Assembly (NCBI GenBank): GCA_049608225.1
Contig: JBMYXI010000001.1
Location: 62,001 to 126,000 of the forward strand
DNA length: 64,000 bases
Direction of reading: 5' to 3'
From: Parashewanella sp049608225
Lineage (GTDB): Bacteria > Pseudomonadota > Gammaproteobacteria > Enterobacterales > Shewanellaceae
Shown here in pieces: positions 27,668 through 35,810 of the stretch. The first letter of the stretch is position 1. Each line of letters begins with the position of its first letter. A model generated the notes under the pieces. It ran no database searches. It saw only the letters and a list, made by a program, of their open reading frames with translations, and was not told the origin of the DNA. Both the position numbers and the translations under genes were made by a program.

Positions 27668-27702
27668 ATAAAAAAACGAAACCCAGTTATACTGAGTTTC
27701 GT
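27668..27702 (-). terminator. Terminator between TonB receptor and response regulator
   Basis: On the minus strand ACGAAACTCAGT and ACTGGGTTTCGT pair with one G-T wobble around a short loop, followed by TTTTTTTA. It separates the receptor from the downstream regulatory genes. Confidence 0.8.
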
Positions 27703-27720
27703 TGTAGGACCTATTCTCTT

Positions 27721-29682
27721 TTAGAATTTATAACCAAGCGTTAGACGGAAATCACGCCCCGCTTCCGGCAATCCAATGATCTTCTTTTCATCACTGTCGT
27801 AACCAAAAGTACCATGGTCGTAAAACTGCTTATCAAGTAAATTATTAATACTTAGGTTTACAGATAAGCTGTCACTGTCAAGTGGGTACCATTCTGCATA
27901 TAAGTCATGCACACCAAAACCTGTTTTCGAAGGGTTACCTGCTCGTACACGATCTAAGCGTTTCACAAAACGACCATTCCAGCCTAGCTCAAGATCAATC
28001 TCGTCAAAGTTATAATTTACTTGTGCGGTTAACGTATCACCCGAAGAGGTACCGATTCCCATAGTACCATCATTTAATGGCTTGCCATCTACTTCAGGCT
28101 TATTTTGGCTATAGTTCAAACCAACTCTCAGCTGCTCCCATTTTTTCGCCGCAGAAACAGTAAAACCTTTCGTTTTTAAGTCTCCTAAATTACCGAAGAA
28201 ACGACCCGTTGCGCGAGTGCCTACAGTACCAACCACATCATCAATTTTAGTCACATAAGCTTTTGCATTTAGGCTATAGCCGTTATCGTTAAAGCTGACA
28301 CCAACTTCGTAGTTTTTCGCTGTTTCTTCTTTTAGATCTTTGTGGTTTTTTCTAAAGCCGATCAAATAGGCTTCTTTGATTTTTTGTCCACGCAGTGCCG
28401 ACGAGTAGCCTGCACGAATTTCAAATTTATCGTTTAATTGATAAATTGCACTAATGTTAGGGCTGACACCTGACGCTGAATAATGTTGACTATCCGCATC
28501 ATCCAACTTATAACGATCGAAACGAGCACCAAAGCTTAATGAAATATCATTATTGACTTCGAATAGATCTTGAACATAAAGCCCTAACACCGATCCTTTT
28601 TCTTCTTTACTAGGATTGATGTAATAGCCTGTATCTTTTCGATAATCGACACCATAGGTAATATAATGTTCGCCCAAACGACTGCCATTTCTTAAATCAC
28701 CACCGGTACTTTTTACACCAGCGCCATCACGTTTTGCATTGTTTTCGTTTTGCGTTAAATAAGCATCTGTTTTAAATGCGGTAAACTTCAATGTGACAAA
28801 ATCACTAGCAGGTTCATAAAAGTAGTTGAGTGTAGAAGTTTTTCGACGACTTTTTTGATTATTCGCTCGGTTCCATTCTTCCGCGCCAAAGTGTGGTCGA
28901 ACATTACGATAACCGTCATCATTACGAATTTCATGGCTTAAGGTAATAGTTTGAGTATCGGTTAGCTTACCTTTAATCTTTGCTAAACCAATTTCTTGAT
29001 CTGTCTTAGTATTCGCAAGTTGATTACCATTACCATCTTTGATGTTACCTGTATCATTTTTACCAACGATCAGCAATCCGCTCCAGTCATCTGTAAAACG
29101 ACCATATACATTGGCACTGTACTTTTTACCTTTGGTATTAGAGAAATAACCTGCTTTTACTAAGGTTCCAAAACGCTCATCGCCATCAAGAAGATCATCA
29201 GCATCTTTAGTGATAAAACGAATTGCACCACCTAATGCGCCCGCGCCATCTAATGCAGTACCTGCACCAGCTTTAACTTCAACACGTTTTAACATTTCAG
29301 GCTCAATGCTTAATCGTCCCTGATGATGGAATAAATAACCTGCTTGTGTTGCACCATCAACAGTGACATTTAAATTAGTGTCTTCGATACCGCGAACATA
29401 GACTTTTTGTGCAATACCAAACGATCCCCCAACCGTGATATCTGGCTCACCACGGAAAATATCTTCTAAATCATTTGCCTGTTTTTTCTGAATATCGCCT
29501 AAATCAACTAAGTCAACACCATTCAATTTTTGCCCATGAACTGTAACTTTTTCAATTTGCTCTTCTGTTGCGGTCTTATCATCGGCGAAAGCTGAACCAG
29601 AAAAAGATCCCAGCGCAAGCATAATAAGACTAGATAAAGCATTAGGTTTGAACTTACCGAGGTGTTTCACATCTGTCTCCAT
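27721..29682 (-). CDS. TonB-dependent outer-membrane receptor
   Basis: Protein of about 653 aa. Signal peptide (LSSLIMLALGSFSGSAFA), TonB-box-like EKVTVHG, plug domain (DITVGGSFGIAQKVYVRGIED, DGAGALGGAIRF) and a 22-strand barrel ending in aromatic F (LTLGYKF). Ligand not predictable; siderophore, heme or metal are all possible. The open frame begins with TTG at 29685, and the ATG at 29682 is better placed after GGGAAG. A GTG at 29670, preceded by GGAG at 6 bp and starting MKHLGKFKPN, is a serious alternative. Upstream are a Fur-like site and TGTAAA repeats. Confidence 0.9.
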   Translation of the reverse strand: METDVKHLGKFKPNALSSLIMLALGSFSGSAFADDKTATEEQIEKVTVHGQKLNGVDLVDLGDIQKKQANDLEDIFRGEPDITVGGSFGIAQKVYVRGIEDTNLNVTVDGATQAGYLFHHQGRLSIEPEMLKRVEVKAGAGTALDGAGALGGAIRFITKDADDLLDGDERFGTLVKAGYFSNTKGKKYSANVYGRFTDDWSGLLIVGKNDTGNIKDGNGNQLANTKTDQEIGLAKIKGKLTDTQTITLSHEIRNDDGYRNVRPHFGAEEWNRANNQKSRRKTSTLNYFYEPASDFVTLKFTAFKTDAYLTQNENNAKRDGAGVKSTGGDLRNGSRLGEHYITYGVDYRKDTGYYINPSKEEKGSVLGLYVQDLFEVNNDISLSFGARFDRYKLDDADSQHYSASGVSPNISAIYQLNDKFEIRAGYSSALRGQKIKEAYLIGFRKNHKDLKEETAKNYEVGVSFNDNGYSLNAKAYVTKIDDVVGTVGTRATGRFFGNLGDLKTKGFTVSAAKKWEQLRVGLNYSQNKPEVDGKPLNDGTMGIGTSSGDTLTAQVNYNFDEIDLELGWNGRFVKRLDRVRAGNPSKTGFGVHDLYAEWYPLDSDSLSVNLSINNLLDKQFYDHGTFGYDSDEKKIIGLPEAGRDFRLTLGYKF

Positions 29683-29780
29683 CAAAGTAAACTTCCCTTG
29701 TTAAATCAAAGCAAAGTCATTGCTTGAGACAAGACGGAAGTGGTATTTTTGTGTCGCTAAAAGCAACATCAAGTTGTAGA

Positions 29781-29795
29781 TGCGAAGCATTATCA
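29781..29795. promoter_or_regulatory. Candidate Fur box
   Basis: On the minus strand TGATAATGCTTCGCA matches the 7-1-7 Fur consensus TGATAATNATTATCA at about 11 of the 14 defined positions. It lies ~100 bp upstream of the TonB receptor start. Confidence 0.4.
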
Positions 29796-29837
29796 TTTAC
29801 ACCTTCTAAAATTTAAAAGACATTTACAACTTTTACA
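29796..29837 (-). promoter_or_regulatory. TGTAAA direct repeats, possible response-regulator sites
   Basis: TGTAAA (minus strand) occurs three times, at 29832-29837, 29823-29828 and 29796-29801. The steps are 9 and 27 bp, multiples of nine. Direct repeats upstream of a receptor next to an OmpR-type regulator could be its binding sites. Confidence 0.3.
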
Positions 29838-29887
29838 CTTTGATGAAGAAAACAATATAAAAGTTATAGCTATACACCGATTATTAA

Positions 29888-29919
29888 TAAAAAAGGCAGC
29901 TCACATGAGCTGCCTTTTT
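29888..29919. terminator. Bidirectional terminator downstream of valS
   Basis: GGCAGCTCA, loop CA, TGAGCTGCC is a perfect 9-bp stem with an A-run on the left and a T-run on the right. It lies just past the valS stop (minus). Confidence 0.85.
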
Positions 29920-29939
29920 ATATTCAACGTTATAATAAT

Positions 29940-32801
29940 TTACGCATCAAGTGCTGCAAATTCTGCTTTGGTTTCTTGCAGCTTTTCCATGTCACGTTCA
30001 AGATCGGCTAACTTCGCACGTTCTTTTTCGATAACAACGGCAGGTGCTTTTGCAACAAAACCTTCGTTTGAAAGCTTGCCTTGAATGCGGTTGACTTCTT
30101 TCACTAGCTTTTCAAGTTGCTTGTCGATACGTGCCATTTCAGCCGCCACATCAACCAAGCCAGCCATAGGAATCAATAGCTCCATTTCACCCACTAATGC
30201 CGTGGTCGACATTGGCGCTTTTTCATCAGCTGCAAGTACTGTCATTGATTCTAACTTAGCAAGCGTGGTGAAGAATGCTTGGTTGTCTCTCAAACGGGCT
30301 TTATCTTGCTCAGATACATTCTTAAGCAATGCGTTTAACGGCTTAGAAGGCGCAATGTTTAGCTCAGCACGAATGTTACGTACTGCCACAATCACTTGCT
30401 TAACCCACTCAAGATCCGCCATGGCTTGCTCGTCCACTTGAGTTTCATCAAACTCAGGGAATGCTGCGAGCATGATGCTGTCACCTTCGGCTTTTGCCAA
30501 TGGCTTAACACGCTGCCAAATGGTTTCAGTGATGTATGGCATGATTGGGTGTAATAGACGCTGCATCGCTTCAAGTACCGTGATCAACGTATGGCGAGTA
30601 CCACGTTTTTGAGCCTCAGTGCCGTTGTTCAATACAGGCTTAGTTAGTTCTAAGTACCAGTCACAGAACTGGTTCCAAGTGAACTCATAAGCGGTGTTCG
30701 CTGCTAAGTCGAAACGGTAAGCGTTGATGTGATCATCAAAGGTTTTCACCGTTTCGTTAAACAGACCAGAGATCCAACGATCTGCAAGCGAGAATTCCAT
30801 CTCTCCGCCGTCAAAGCCGCAATCTTCACCTTCGGTGTTCATCAATACATAACGTGATGCGTTCCAAAGCTTGTTACAAAAACTACGGTAACCGTCTAGA
30901 CGCTTCATGTCCCAGTTGATGTCACGACCCGTTGATGCCATAGCAGCTAGAGTGAAACGAAGTGCATCGGTACCGTGAGCTTCAATGCCTTCAGCGAACT
31001 CTTTACGGGTGCTCTTTTCAATCTTGGCTGCAAGTTGTGGTTGCATCATGTTGCCAGTACGCTTGGTGACGAGTGATTCAAGATCGATACCATCAATCAT
31101 ATCTAAAGGATCAAGTACGTTACCCTTTGACTTAGACATCTTGTTGCCTTGCTCGTCACGGATAAGACCGGTTACATAAACGGTTTTGAATGGTACTTGT
31201 GGCTTGCCGTCTTCATCTTTAATGAAGTGCATGGTCATCATGATCATTCTGGCAACCCAGAAGAAGATAATATCAAAACCCGTTACCAAAACATCACTTG
31301 GATGGAAGGTTTTTAGATCTTCCAAATTGTCAGGCCAACCTAAAGTTGAGAAGGTCCACAGTGCCGAGCTGAACCAAGTATCCAATACATCATCGTCTTG
31401 GCGAAGTACCACTGAATCATCTAACTTATGCTTAACACGAACTTCTTCTTCGTTACGACCAACATAAACTTTACCGTTTTGGTCATACCAAGCTGGAATA
31501 CGGTGTCCCCACCACAACTGGCGAGAGATACACCAGTCTTGAATATCACGCATCCATGAGTAGTACATGTTTTCGTATTGCTGTGGCACGAACTTAATGT
31601 CACCATTCTCCACCGCTTCCAGCGCTGTTTTCGCCATTGGCGCAACTGCCACGTACCATTGGTCAGTCAACAATGGCTCAATTACCACACCAGAGCGATC
31701 ACCATAAGGCACTTTCAGACCATGCGGCTCAATTTTTTCAAGCAAGCCTAAGCTATCGAACTCAGCAACTACCGCTTTACGAGCAGCAAAGCGCTCCAAC
31801 CCTGCGTAACGCTCTGGCAAGCTACCGTCGATGTCTTTATTGATGGTGCCATCAGTGTTCACAACTTCGGCATCGGCGCGAATACAAGCATCAATGGTCA
31901 AGATGTTGAACATTGGCAGCTGGTGACGCTTACCCACTTCATAATCATTAAAGTCATGGGCAGGCGTGATCTTCACACAACCTGTACCAAACTCTTGCTC
32001 AACATAGTCATCAGCAACAATTGGAATACGACGATTAACGATTGGCAGCAGGATAAACTTACCCACAAGGTTCTGGTAGCGCTCATCATCAGGATGAACC
32101 GCAACCGCGCTGTCACCTAACATGGTTTCAGGGCGAGTGGTCGCTACTTCTAGGTAATCTTTACCGTCAGCCGTTAATTGACCGTCTGCTAATGGGTAGC
32201 GCAAGTGCCACATGCTGCCTTGCTTTTCTTTGTTTTCAACTTCTAAGTCAGAAATTGCTGTGTGCAGTTTCGGGTCCCAGTTTACTAAACGCTTACCACG
32301 GTAAATTAGGTCATCTTCATACAGACGAACAAACACTTCTTGAACGGCTTTTGATAAGCCTTCGTCCATAGTGAAACGCTCACGATCCCAATCGACAGAG
32401 TTACCAATTCGGCGCATTTGCGAAGTAATGGTGCCACCTGAATTGTTTTTCCAGTCCCAAATTTTTTCAATAAAATTGTCGCGACCTAAATCATGGCGGG
32501 TTTTGTTTTCTTCAGCTAATAATTTACGTTCCACCACCATTTGAGTTGCGATACCAGCATGATCAGTACCCACCTGCCATAAGGTGTTTTTGCCTTTCAT
32601 ACGCTGATAGCGCGTTAAGGTGTCCATGATGGTATGTTGAAATGCATGCCCCATATGTAAGCTACCCGTCACATTTGGGGGCGGGATCATAATAGAGTAG
32701 TTGCCTTGATTGGCATCACCATGCGGCTTGAAATAACCTTTCTCTTCCCAGTTTTGGTAAAGAGACTGTTCTATAGACTGAGGATCGTATGTTTTTTCCA
32801 T
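29940..32801 (-). CDS. valS: Valyl-tRNA synthetase
   Basis: Protein of 953 aa, normal for ValRS. Class I motifs HMGH (in PNVTGSLHMGHAFQ) and KMSKS (in GNKMSKSKGNVLDP) are intact, the CP1 editing domain is present (TRPETMLGDSAVAVHP), and the C terminus is the coiled-coil tRNA-binding arm (VNRIQGKLSNEGFV, KLADLERDMEKLQ). The frame runs open to 32900, but the ATG at 32801 gives the standard start MEKTYDPQSIEQ. Normally it follows holC and pepA in an operon; here holC is still adjacent and pepA is displaced. Confidence 0.98.
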   Translation of the reverse strand: MEKTYDPQSIEQSLYQNWEEKGYFKPHGDANQGNYSIMIPPPNVTGSLHMGHAFQHTIMDTLTRYQRMKGKNTLWQVGTDHAGIATQMVVERKLLAEENKTRHDLGRDNFIEKIWDWKNNSGGTITSQMRRIGNSVDWDRERFTMDEGLSKAVQEVFVRLYEDDLIYRGKRLVNWDPKLHTAISDLEVENKEKQGSMWHLRYPLADGQLTADGKDYLEVATTRPETMLGDSAVAVHPDDERYQNLVGKFILLPIVNRRIPIVADDYVEQEFGTGCVKITPAHDFNDYEVGKRHQLPMFNILTIDACIRADAEVVNTDGTINKDIDGSLPERYAGLERFAARKAVVAEFDSLGLLEKIEPHGLKVPYGDRSGVVIEPLLTDQWYVAVAPMAKTALEAVENGDIKFVPQQYENMYYSWMRDIQDWCISRQLWWGHRIPAWYDQNGKVYVGRNEEEVRVKHKLDDSVVLRQDDDVLDTWFSSALWTFSTLGWPDNLEDLKTFHPSDVLVTGFDIIFFWVARMIMMTMHFIKDEDGKPQVPFKTVYVTGLIRDEQGNKMSKSKGNVLDPLDMIDGIDLESLVTKRTGNMMQPQLAAKIEKSTRKEFAEGIEAHGTDALRFTLAAMASTGRDINWDMKRLDGYRSFCNKLWNASRYVLMNTEGEDCGFDGGEMEFSLADRWISGLFNETVKTFDDHINAYRFDLAANTAYEFTWNQFCDWYLELTKPVLNNGTEAQKRGTRHTLITVLEAMQRLLHPIMPYITETIWQRVKPLAKAEGDSIMLAAFPEFDETQVDEQAMADLEWVKQVIVAVRNIRAELNIAPSKPLNALLKNVSEQDKARLRDNQAFFTTLAKLESMTVLAADEKAPMSTTALVGEMELLIPMAGLVDVAAEMARIDKQLEKLVKEVNRIQGKLSNEGFVAKAPAVVIEKERAKLADLERDMEKLQETKAEFAALDA

Positions 32802-32893
32802 GGGCGTTCGTCTTTTAAAAGCTAAATTGGGTTCGTGCCAATACGTGTTATTAAGCGGATTAGAAAGAGCAATAGTACGAATGACAACTGAAA

Positions 32894-32933
32894 CACACAT
32901 CCTTGTGCTGACGACCGTGACGTCCTGTCACGG
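32894..32933. repeat. Two-hairpin cassette upstream of valS, related to the 35.4-kb element
   Basis: CACATCCTTGTG (32896-32907) is followed seven bases later by CCGTGAC, loop GTCCT, GTCACGG (32915-32933). The same pair of hairpins with the same ATCC and GTCCT loops but different stems is found inside the repeat element at 35423-35461. No T-tract, so not a terminator. Confidence 0.5.
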
Positions 32934-32990
32934 ATGATTGTCTTATCCTACTATTGCGCTTCTGTGTATCTGAAAATACTAAACGCTTTG

Positions 32991-33428
32991 CTAACTGTTC
33001 TGGTCTTGAGTATTGAGTTCAATACTCATTGAACGATATTGGCGAAAACGGTCACGAGCGATGGCTTTTTTCGTTTCATCGGCCGCAACAAAGTCAATAA
33101 TTTGAGGGAAGTTTACCGCAAAAGCAGGGGCTTGGTCTGCAAGATTTATCAGAATATCGTAATCTTTTATTTGAGCTTGTTGATCAAAACCAATTTCAAC
33201 TGGCGATCCACCTTTCAGCCCTTCCCCTTTGAGGTTATGGGGAATAAAGGTTTCTGACTCAAACGACCACAATAAATCATCCATTTCATGGGCTTGAGTT
33301 CGTGTTCCACAATGCAGATAGACACGCTTTTGCTGCTGATAATGTTGCTTCACCAACTGACAGATAAAATGACGCAAGTCTTGTTCAGTGCTGTTTGACT
33401 GCATTAAGTAAAAAGTGCCTTGAGTCAT
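32991..33428 (-). CDS. holC: DNA polymerase III chi subunit
   Basis: Protein of 145 aa with the HolC signature: FYLM at the start, CQLVKQHYQQQKRVYLHCG, AHEMDDLLWSFESETFIPHNL and the Rossmann-like ending. Chi links the clamp-loader complex to single-strand binding protein. It is adjacent to valS as usual. Its usual upstream neighbour pepA lies 4.8 kb away, with accessory genes and repeats in between. Confidence 0.93.
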   Translation of the reverse strand: MTQGTFYLMQSNSTEQDLRHFICQLVKQHYQQQKRVYLHCGTRTQAHEMDDLLWSFESETFIPHNLKGEGLKGGSPVEIGFDQQAQIKDYDILINLADQAPAFAVNFPQIIDFVAADETKKAIARDRFRQYRSMSIELNTQDQNS

Positions 33429-33521
33429 TGTTGTCCTTTGTTGATTTGTGGTGGTTGGTAAGGGGATGAGTATACAGGATTTTGGTTATAAGTATGGACA
33501 ACTTATAAGTGTCGGTTTTAA

Positions 33522-33618
33522 CGTCATGTCTGCATGTTGTTAGCAGGCACCCAGTGGCTTTCTGTAGTCGTACCGTCAGCCTGCGTGCTTTTAGCAGGCA
33601 TCCAGTGACTTTTTTTGC
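33522..33618. repeat. Two tandem ~46-bp repeats with AGCAGGC hairpins
   Basis: Copies at 33522-33567 and 33574-33618 align almost throughout (CGTCA, TTAGCAGGC, CCAGTG, CTTT shared). Each carries a stem, for example GCCTGC with GCAGGC at 33579-33599. The sequence resembles dispersed intergenic repeats of marine gammaproteobacteria. It lies between holC and the large element at 33636. Confidence 0.6.
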
Positions 33619-33635
33619 TTGGATTTGTGTAGTAA

Positions 33636-33876
33636 AAGCAAAGCTTCTTCGAAGCTTAGAAAATCGTGGGTTTACCACCCACACCCGTGAAAAAGGGGGA
33701 TCACCAGCAATCCCCCTCTTTCATCTCCCCGTGCCGCCCCACGAAGCTAAACGTTTCGGTGAGAATTGAATAAATGGCTAACGCCTCTGATGGTACATCC
33801 ATGTACCTCAGAGCCTAGCCTGACATCCATGTCAGGCTCACGCCATTTTGTTTTCAATTATCACCGAAACAGCTTC
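33636..33876 (-). repeat. Structured modular repeat element, copy A
   Basis: Read on the minus strand from 33876. An outer stem joins GTTTCGGTGA to TCACCGAAAC (about 130 bp apart). Inside are hairpins AGCCTGACATGGATGTCAGG(CT) and GGTACATGGATGTACC. After the outer stem come AGGGGGAT, loop TGCTGGTG, ATCCCCCT (33694-33717); GTGGGT, loop GGTAA, ACCCAC (33666-33682); and CTTC, loop GAA, GAAG inside AAG...CTT (33636-33657). Copy B shows the same order with compensating stem changes. No open frame. It may be a mobile palindromic element, a structured RNA, or both. Confidence 0.75.
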
Positions 33877-33991
33877 AAGGGGACTGGGGTGTATCTTCGA
33901 TTTGATATCATTTAAATTGAGGTTGGAAATCCACATTTGAATCAAAGCTAGATAGATGATTACTTAATAGGTATGATCCCTGAGTTATATG

Positions 33992-34018
33992 GCAATTTAG
34001 TATTTCTAACTAAATTGC
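33992..34018. repeat. Perfect 10-bp inverted repeat upstream of the 2TM gene
   Basis: GCAATTTAGT, loop ATTTCTA, ACTAAATTGC, about 100 bp before the 34118 gene. The surrounding 33877-34117 is AT-rich without any other recognisable feature. The repeat could be an operator or a transcript hairpin. Confidence 0.4.
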
Positions 34019-34117
34019 AAAGTAATGCCTTTAGTTTCTTTAATACAATAAAAAACAAATTTGGTAAATTTTACTTTAGTTGGAAACTTTTAGTTTAATA
34101 ACTATGGACTGTTACGA

Positions 34118-35260
34118 TTGTTAAATATAGTGTGTTTTTTTGCAATTGGCGCGCTGGGTGTTTTGTTTGGTGGCGTTGTATTAGGTTATTTATTTGATCT
34201 CTTTAGTTCAGATAGGTTAGATGTTGGCGATATGGCTACTTGGGTAGCTGCTTTGAGCACTTTTTTTGCTGCTATCGGTACTATAGGAACTCTAATTTTG
34301 CTTAATAAACAACATAAACAAAATGTTGAGCATCAAGAAAATATTTGGAAGAAACAAGAAGCTGCTATAGATTTTGCTCGTTATAGAGATCATAAAAAAC
34401 AGTTTGAAGAACTCTTAGATTCTCTTGAAGCAAAACACACTAACCTTTATCTGTTTAGAGATAGAAACAAACTGTATTCAGACTTATTTCCAAGCAACAC
34501 ACCTAGAAATAACCTATCAGATTATCAATTTAAGCTTGATAATCACAAGTTAATAGAGTCTCATCCATTAAAATCTGCTTGGAAAAATATTGATAAGATA
34601 GATCGAATTTTAAGAACACAAGGCTCAGGACAGTTAAAACAGAACTTACTAGGTGAGCAAGTTTTTGAAGAATATCCAAATCCATTACCTATTCATCAAA
34701 TTGAACATACTATTTTTGCTATTGCTAGCTCATTAAATTTACGCAGCAATAGAACGCCAAAATCAGGTGATATCTTGAATGATGGTGAAGTCTTCACAAA
34801 TATTTTTGAGCCAATGATTATGAAAAATTGCTTGGTTCATATCTATGAATCACTAAATGAATTTTGTGGTCTAGAGTCCCCTCGCAAAAGAGGAACGATA
34901 CATTCTCCACATAAAATTGGATGGCTATTACTTCACTATTATAAATCAGGCGATATTCCATTTTACAATGAAGTTGTTTTAGGGCACTACGAAATCGTAA
35001 ACATTCTCTTTATGTTAGAAAATTTAGCTTCTCTATTTCCTTCTGGACATGATTTCAAAGGATTTGTGTCGAAGTTATTTGACATAATGTCCAAAGATGG
35101 ACTTATACGAAATATAAATAATGAAGAAAGTGTTCGGCAATATTTAGTGAGTATTGCTTCAAAATTAAATTCCATGATAAAAGACGAACAAGCAATTAAT
35201 TTAAAAAAACAAATTAAAGCTATTTTAAATACAATAGAAAAGAAACTAAAAATTAAGTGA
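34118..35260 (+). CDS. Two-transmembrane coiled-coil protein, defence-effector-like
   Basis: Not assigned to a named family with confidence. Protein of 380 aa: two N-terminal membrane helices (about 3-27 and 40-62, the second with WVAALSTFFAAIGTIGTLILL). A charged coiled coil (about 63-105, with HKQNVEHQENIWKKQEAAI) and a helical C-terminal domain rich in Leu/Asn/Lys follow. This architecture recalls 2TM abortive-infection proteins such as putative AbiC-like or retron 2TM effectors, but no reverse transcriptase or partner gene is present. The start is a TTG at 34118 (GTG at 34130 also possible) with no clear Shine-Dalgarno. The gene is very AT-rich and is bracketed by the two structured repeat elements, suggesting acquisition. 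Confidence 0.6.
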   Translation: MLNIVCFFAIGALGVLFGGVVLGYLFDLFSSDRLDVGDMATWVAALSTFFAAIGTIGTLILLNKQHKQNVEHQENIWKKQEAAIDFARYRDHKKQFEELLDSLEAKHTNLYLFRDRNKLYSDLFPSNTPRNNLSDYQFKLDNHKLIESHPLKSAWKNIDKIDRILRTQGSGQLKQNLLGEQVFEEYPNPLPIHQIEHTIFAIASSLNLRSNRTPKSGDILNDGEVFTNIFEPMIMKNCLVHIYESLNEFCGLESPRKRGTIHSPHKIGWLLLHYYKSGDIPFYNEVVLGHYEIVNILFMLENLASLFPSGHDFKGFVSKLFDIMSKDGLIRNINNEESVRQYLVSIASKLNSMIKDEQAINLKKQIKAILNTIEKKLKIK

Positions 35261-35335
35261 CATATCACAAATTTTAAGGAATACATAAGCGCAAACTACT
35301 TCAACCATCCTTGCAGCTACAACAACTCCCCCCTC

Positions 35336-35631
35336 GAAGCTGTTTCCAATGTGATTGAATGAAAAAATGACGTAAGCCCAACATGGACGTTGGGCTAGGC
35401 TCTGGGGTACATGGTCGTTCTCGCACATCCATGTGCTTCACGACATTCAGGCGTCCTGCCTATCAGATGACCATCGAAGCCGTTAGGCATTTATTCAATC
35501 ACATTGGAAACGCTTAGCTTCGTTGGGGCGGCAATGGGAGTTGTTAGAGGGAGTTTGCTGGAGAACTCCCTCTAACGCGGGTGTGGGCGGCAAGCCCACG
35601 ACTTTCTAGAGTTTCGCAGAAATTCTTGCTC
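35336..35631 (+). repeat. Structured modular repeat element, copy B
   Basis: Same module order as copy A, on the plus strand. The outer stem GTTTCCAATGTGATTGAAT pairs perfectly with ATTCAATCACATTGGAAAC (19 bp). Next comes hairpin AGCCCAAC, loop ATGGAC, GTTGGGCT. The second hairpin is expanded by a nested cassette (GCACATCCATGTGC; AGGC, loop GTCCT, GCCT). Then TTAGAGGGAGTT, loop TGCTGGAG, AACTCCCTCTAA; GTGGGC, loop GGCAA, GCCCAC; and TTTC, loop GCA, GAAA inside GAG...CTC. Stem differences from copy A are matched on both arms. Confidence 0.75.
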
Positions 35632-35683
35632 TAAATAAGCTACTGGACACCTTCCTTCGCAGGTGCGACGAACAAACACCTTA

Positions 35684-35810
35684 GAAGCTGTTTCAAATGT
35701 GATTGAATGAAAAAATGGCGTAAGCCCAACATGGACGTTGGGCTAGGCTCTGAGGTTAAGTGGCAGGTGTGGGCAAAAGCCCACGAAGTTGAACGTTTCA
35801 ACGATAATTT
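35684..35810. repeat. Mosaic copy: left half of the element fused to an opposite-strand arm
   Basis: 35684-35756 repeats the left half of copy B nearly base for base up to GGCTCTGAGG. It then jumps to a GTGGGC, loop AAAA, GCCCAC hairpin (35768-35783). The following CGAAGTTGAACGTTTCAA (35784-35801) matches the right arm of the element in the reverse direction, as in copy A on the plus strand. The mosaic ends at the stop codon of the gene at 35809. Confidence 0.6.

Noticed and set aside
32915..32933. Hairpin upstream of valS as a terminator or T-box leader
   Set aside because: No T-tract follows on either strand, and there is no T-box NGGUGG motif. valRS T-boxes are a Firmicutes feature.
33385..33769. 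Small open frames at 33385-33684 and 33509-33769
   Set aside because: They run through tandem and structured repeats on both strands and have repeat-derived peptide sequence; no ribosome site.
34118..35260. Retron with 2TM effector
   Set aside because: No reverse transcriptase gene or msr/msd-like RNA is adjacent. Elements A and B lack the retron inverted-repeat layout.
33743..35521. Integron attC sites
   Set aside because: Element B contains GTTAGGC, like an attC core end, and the elements are folded palindromes with variable sequence. However, no matching RYYYAAC partner or integrase is present and element A lacks the core.
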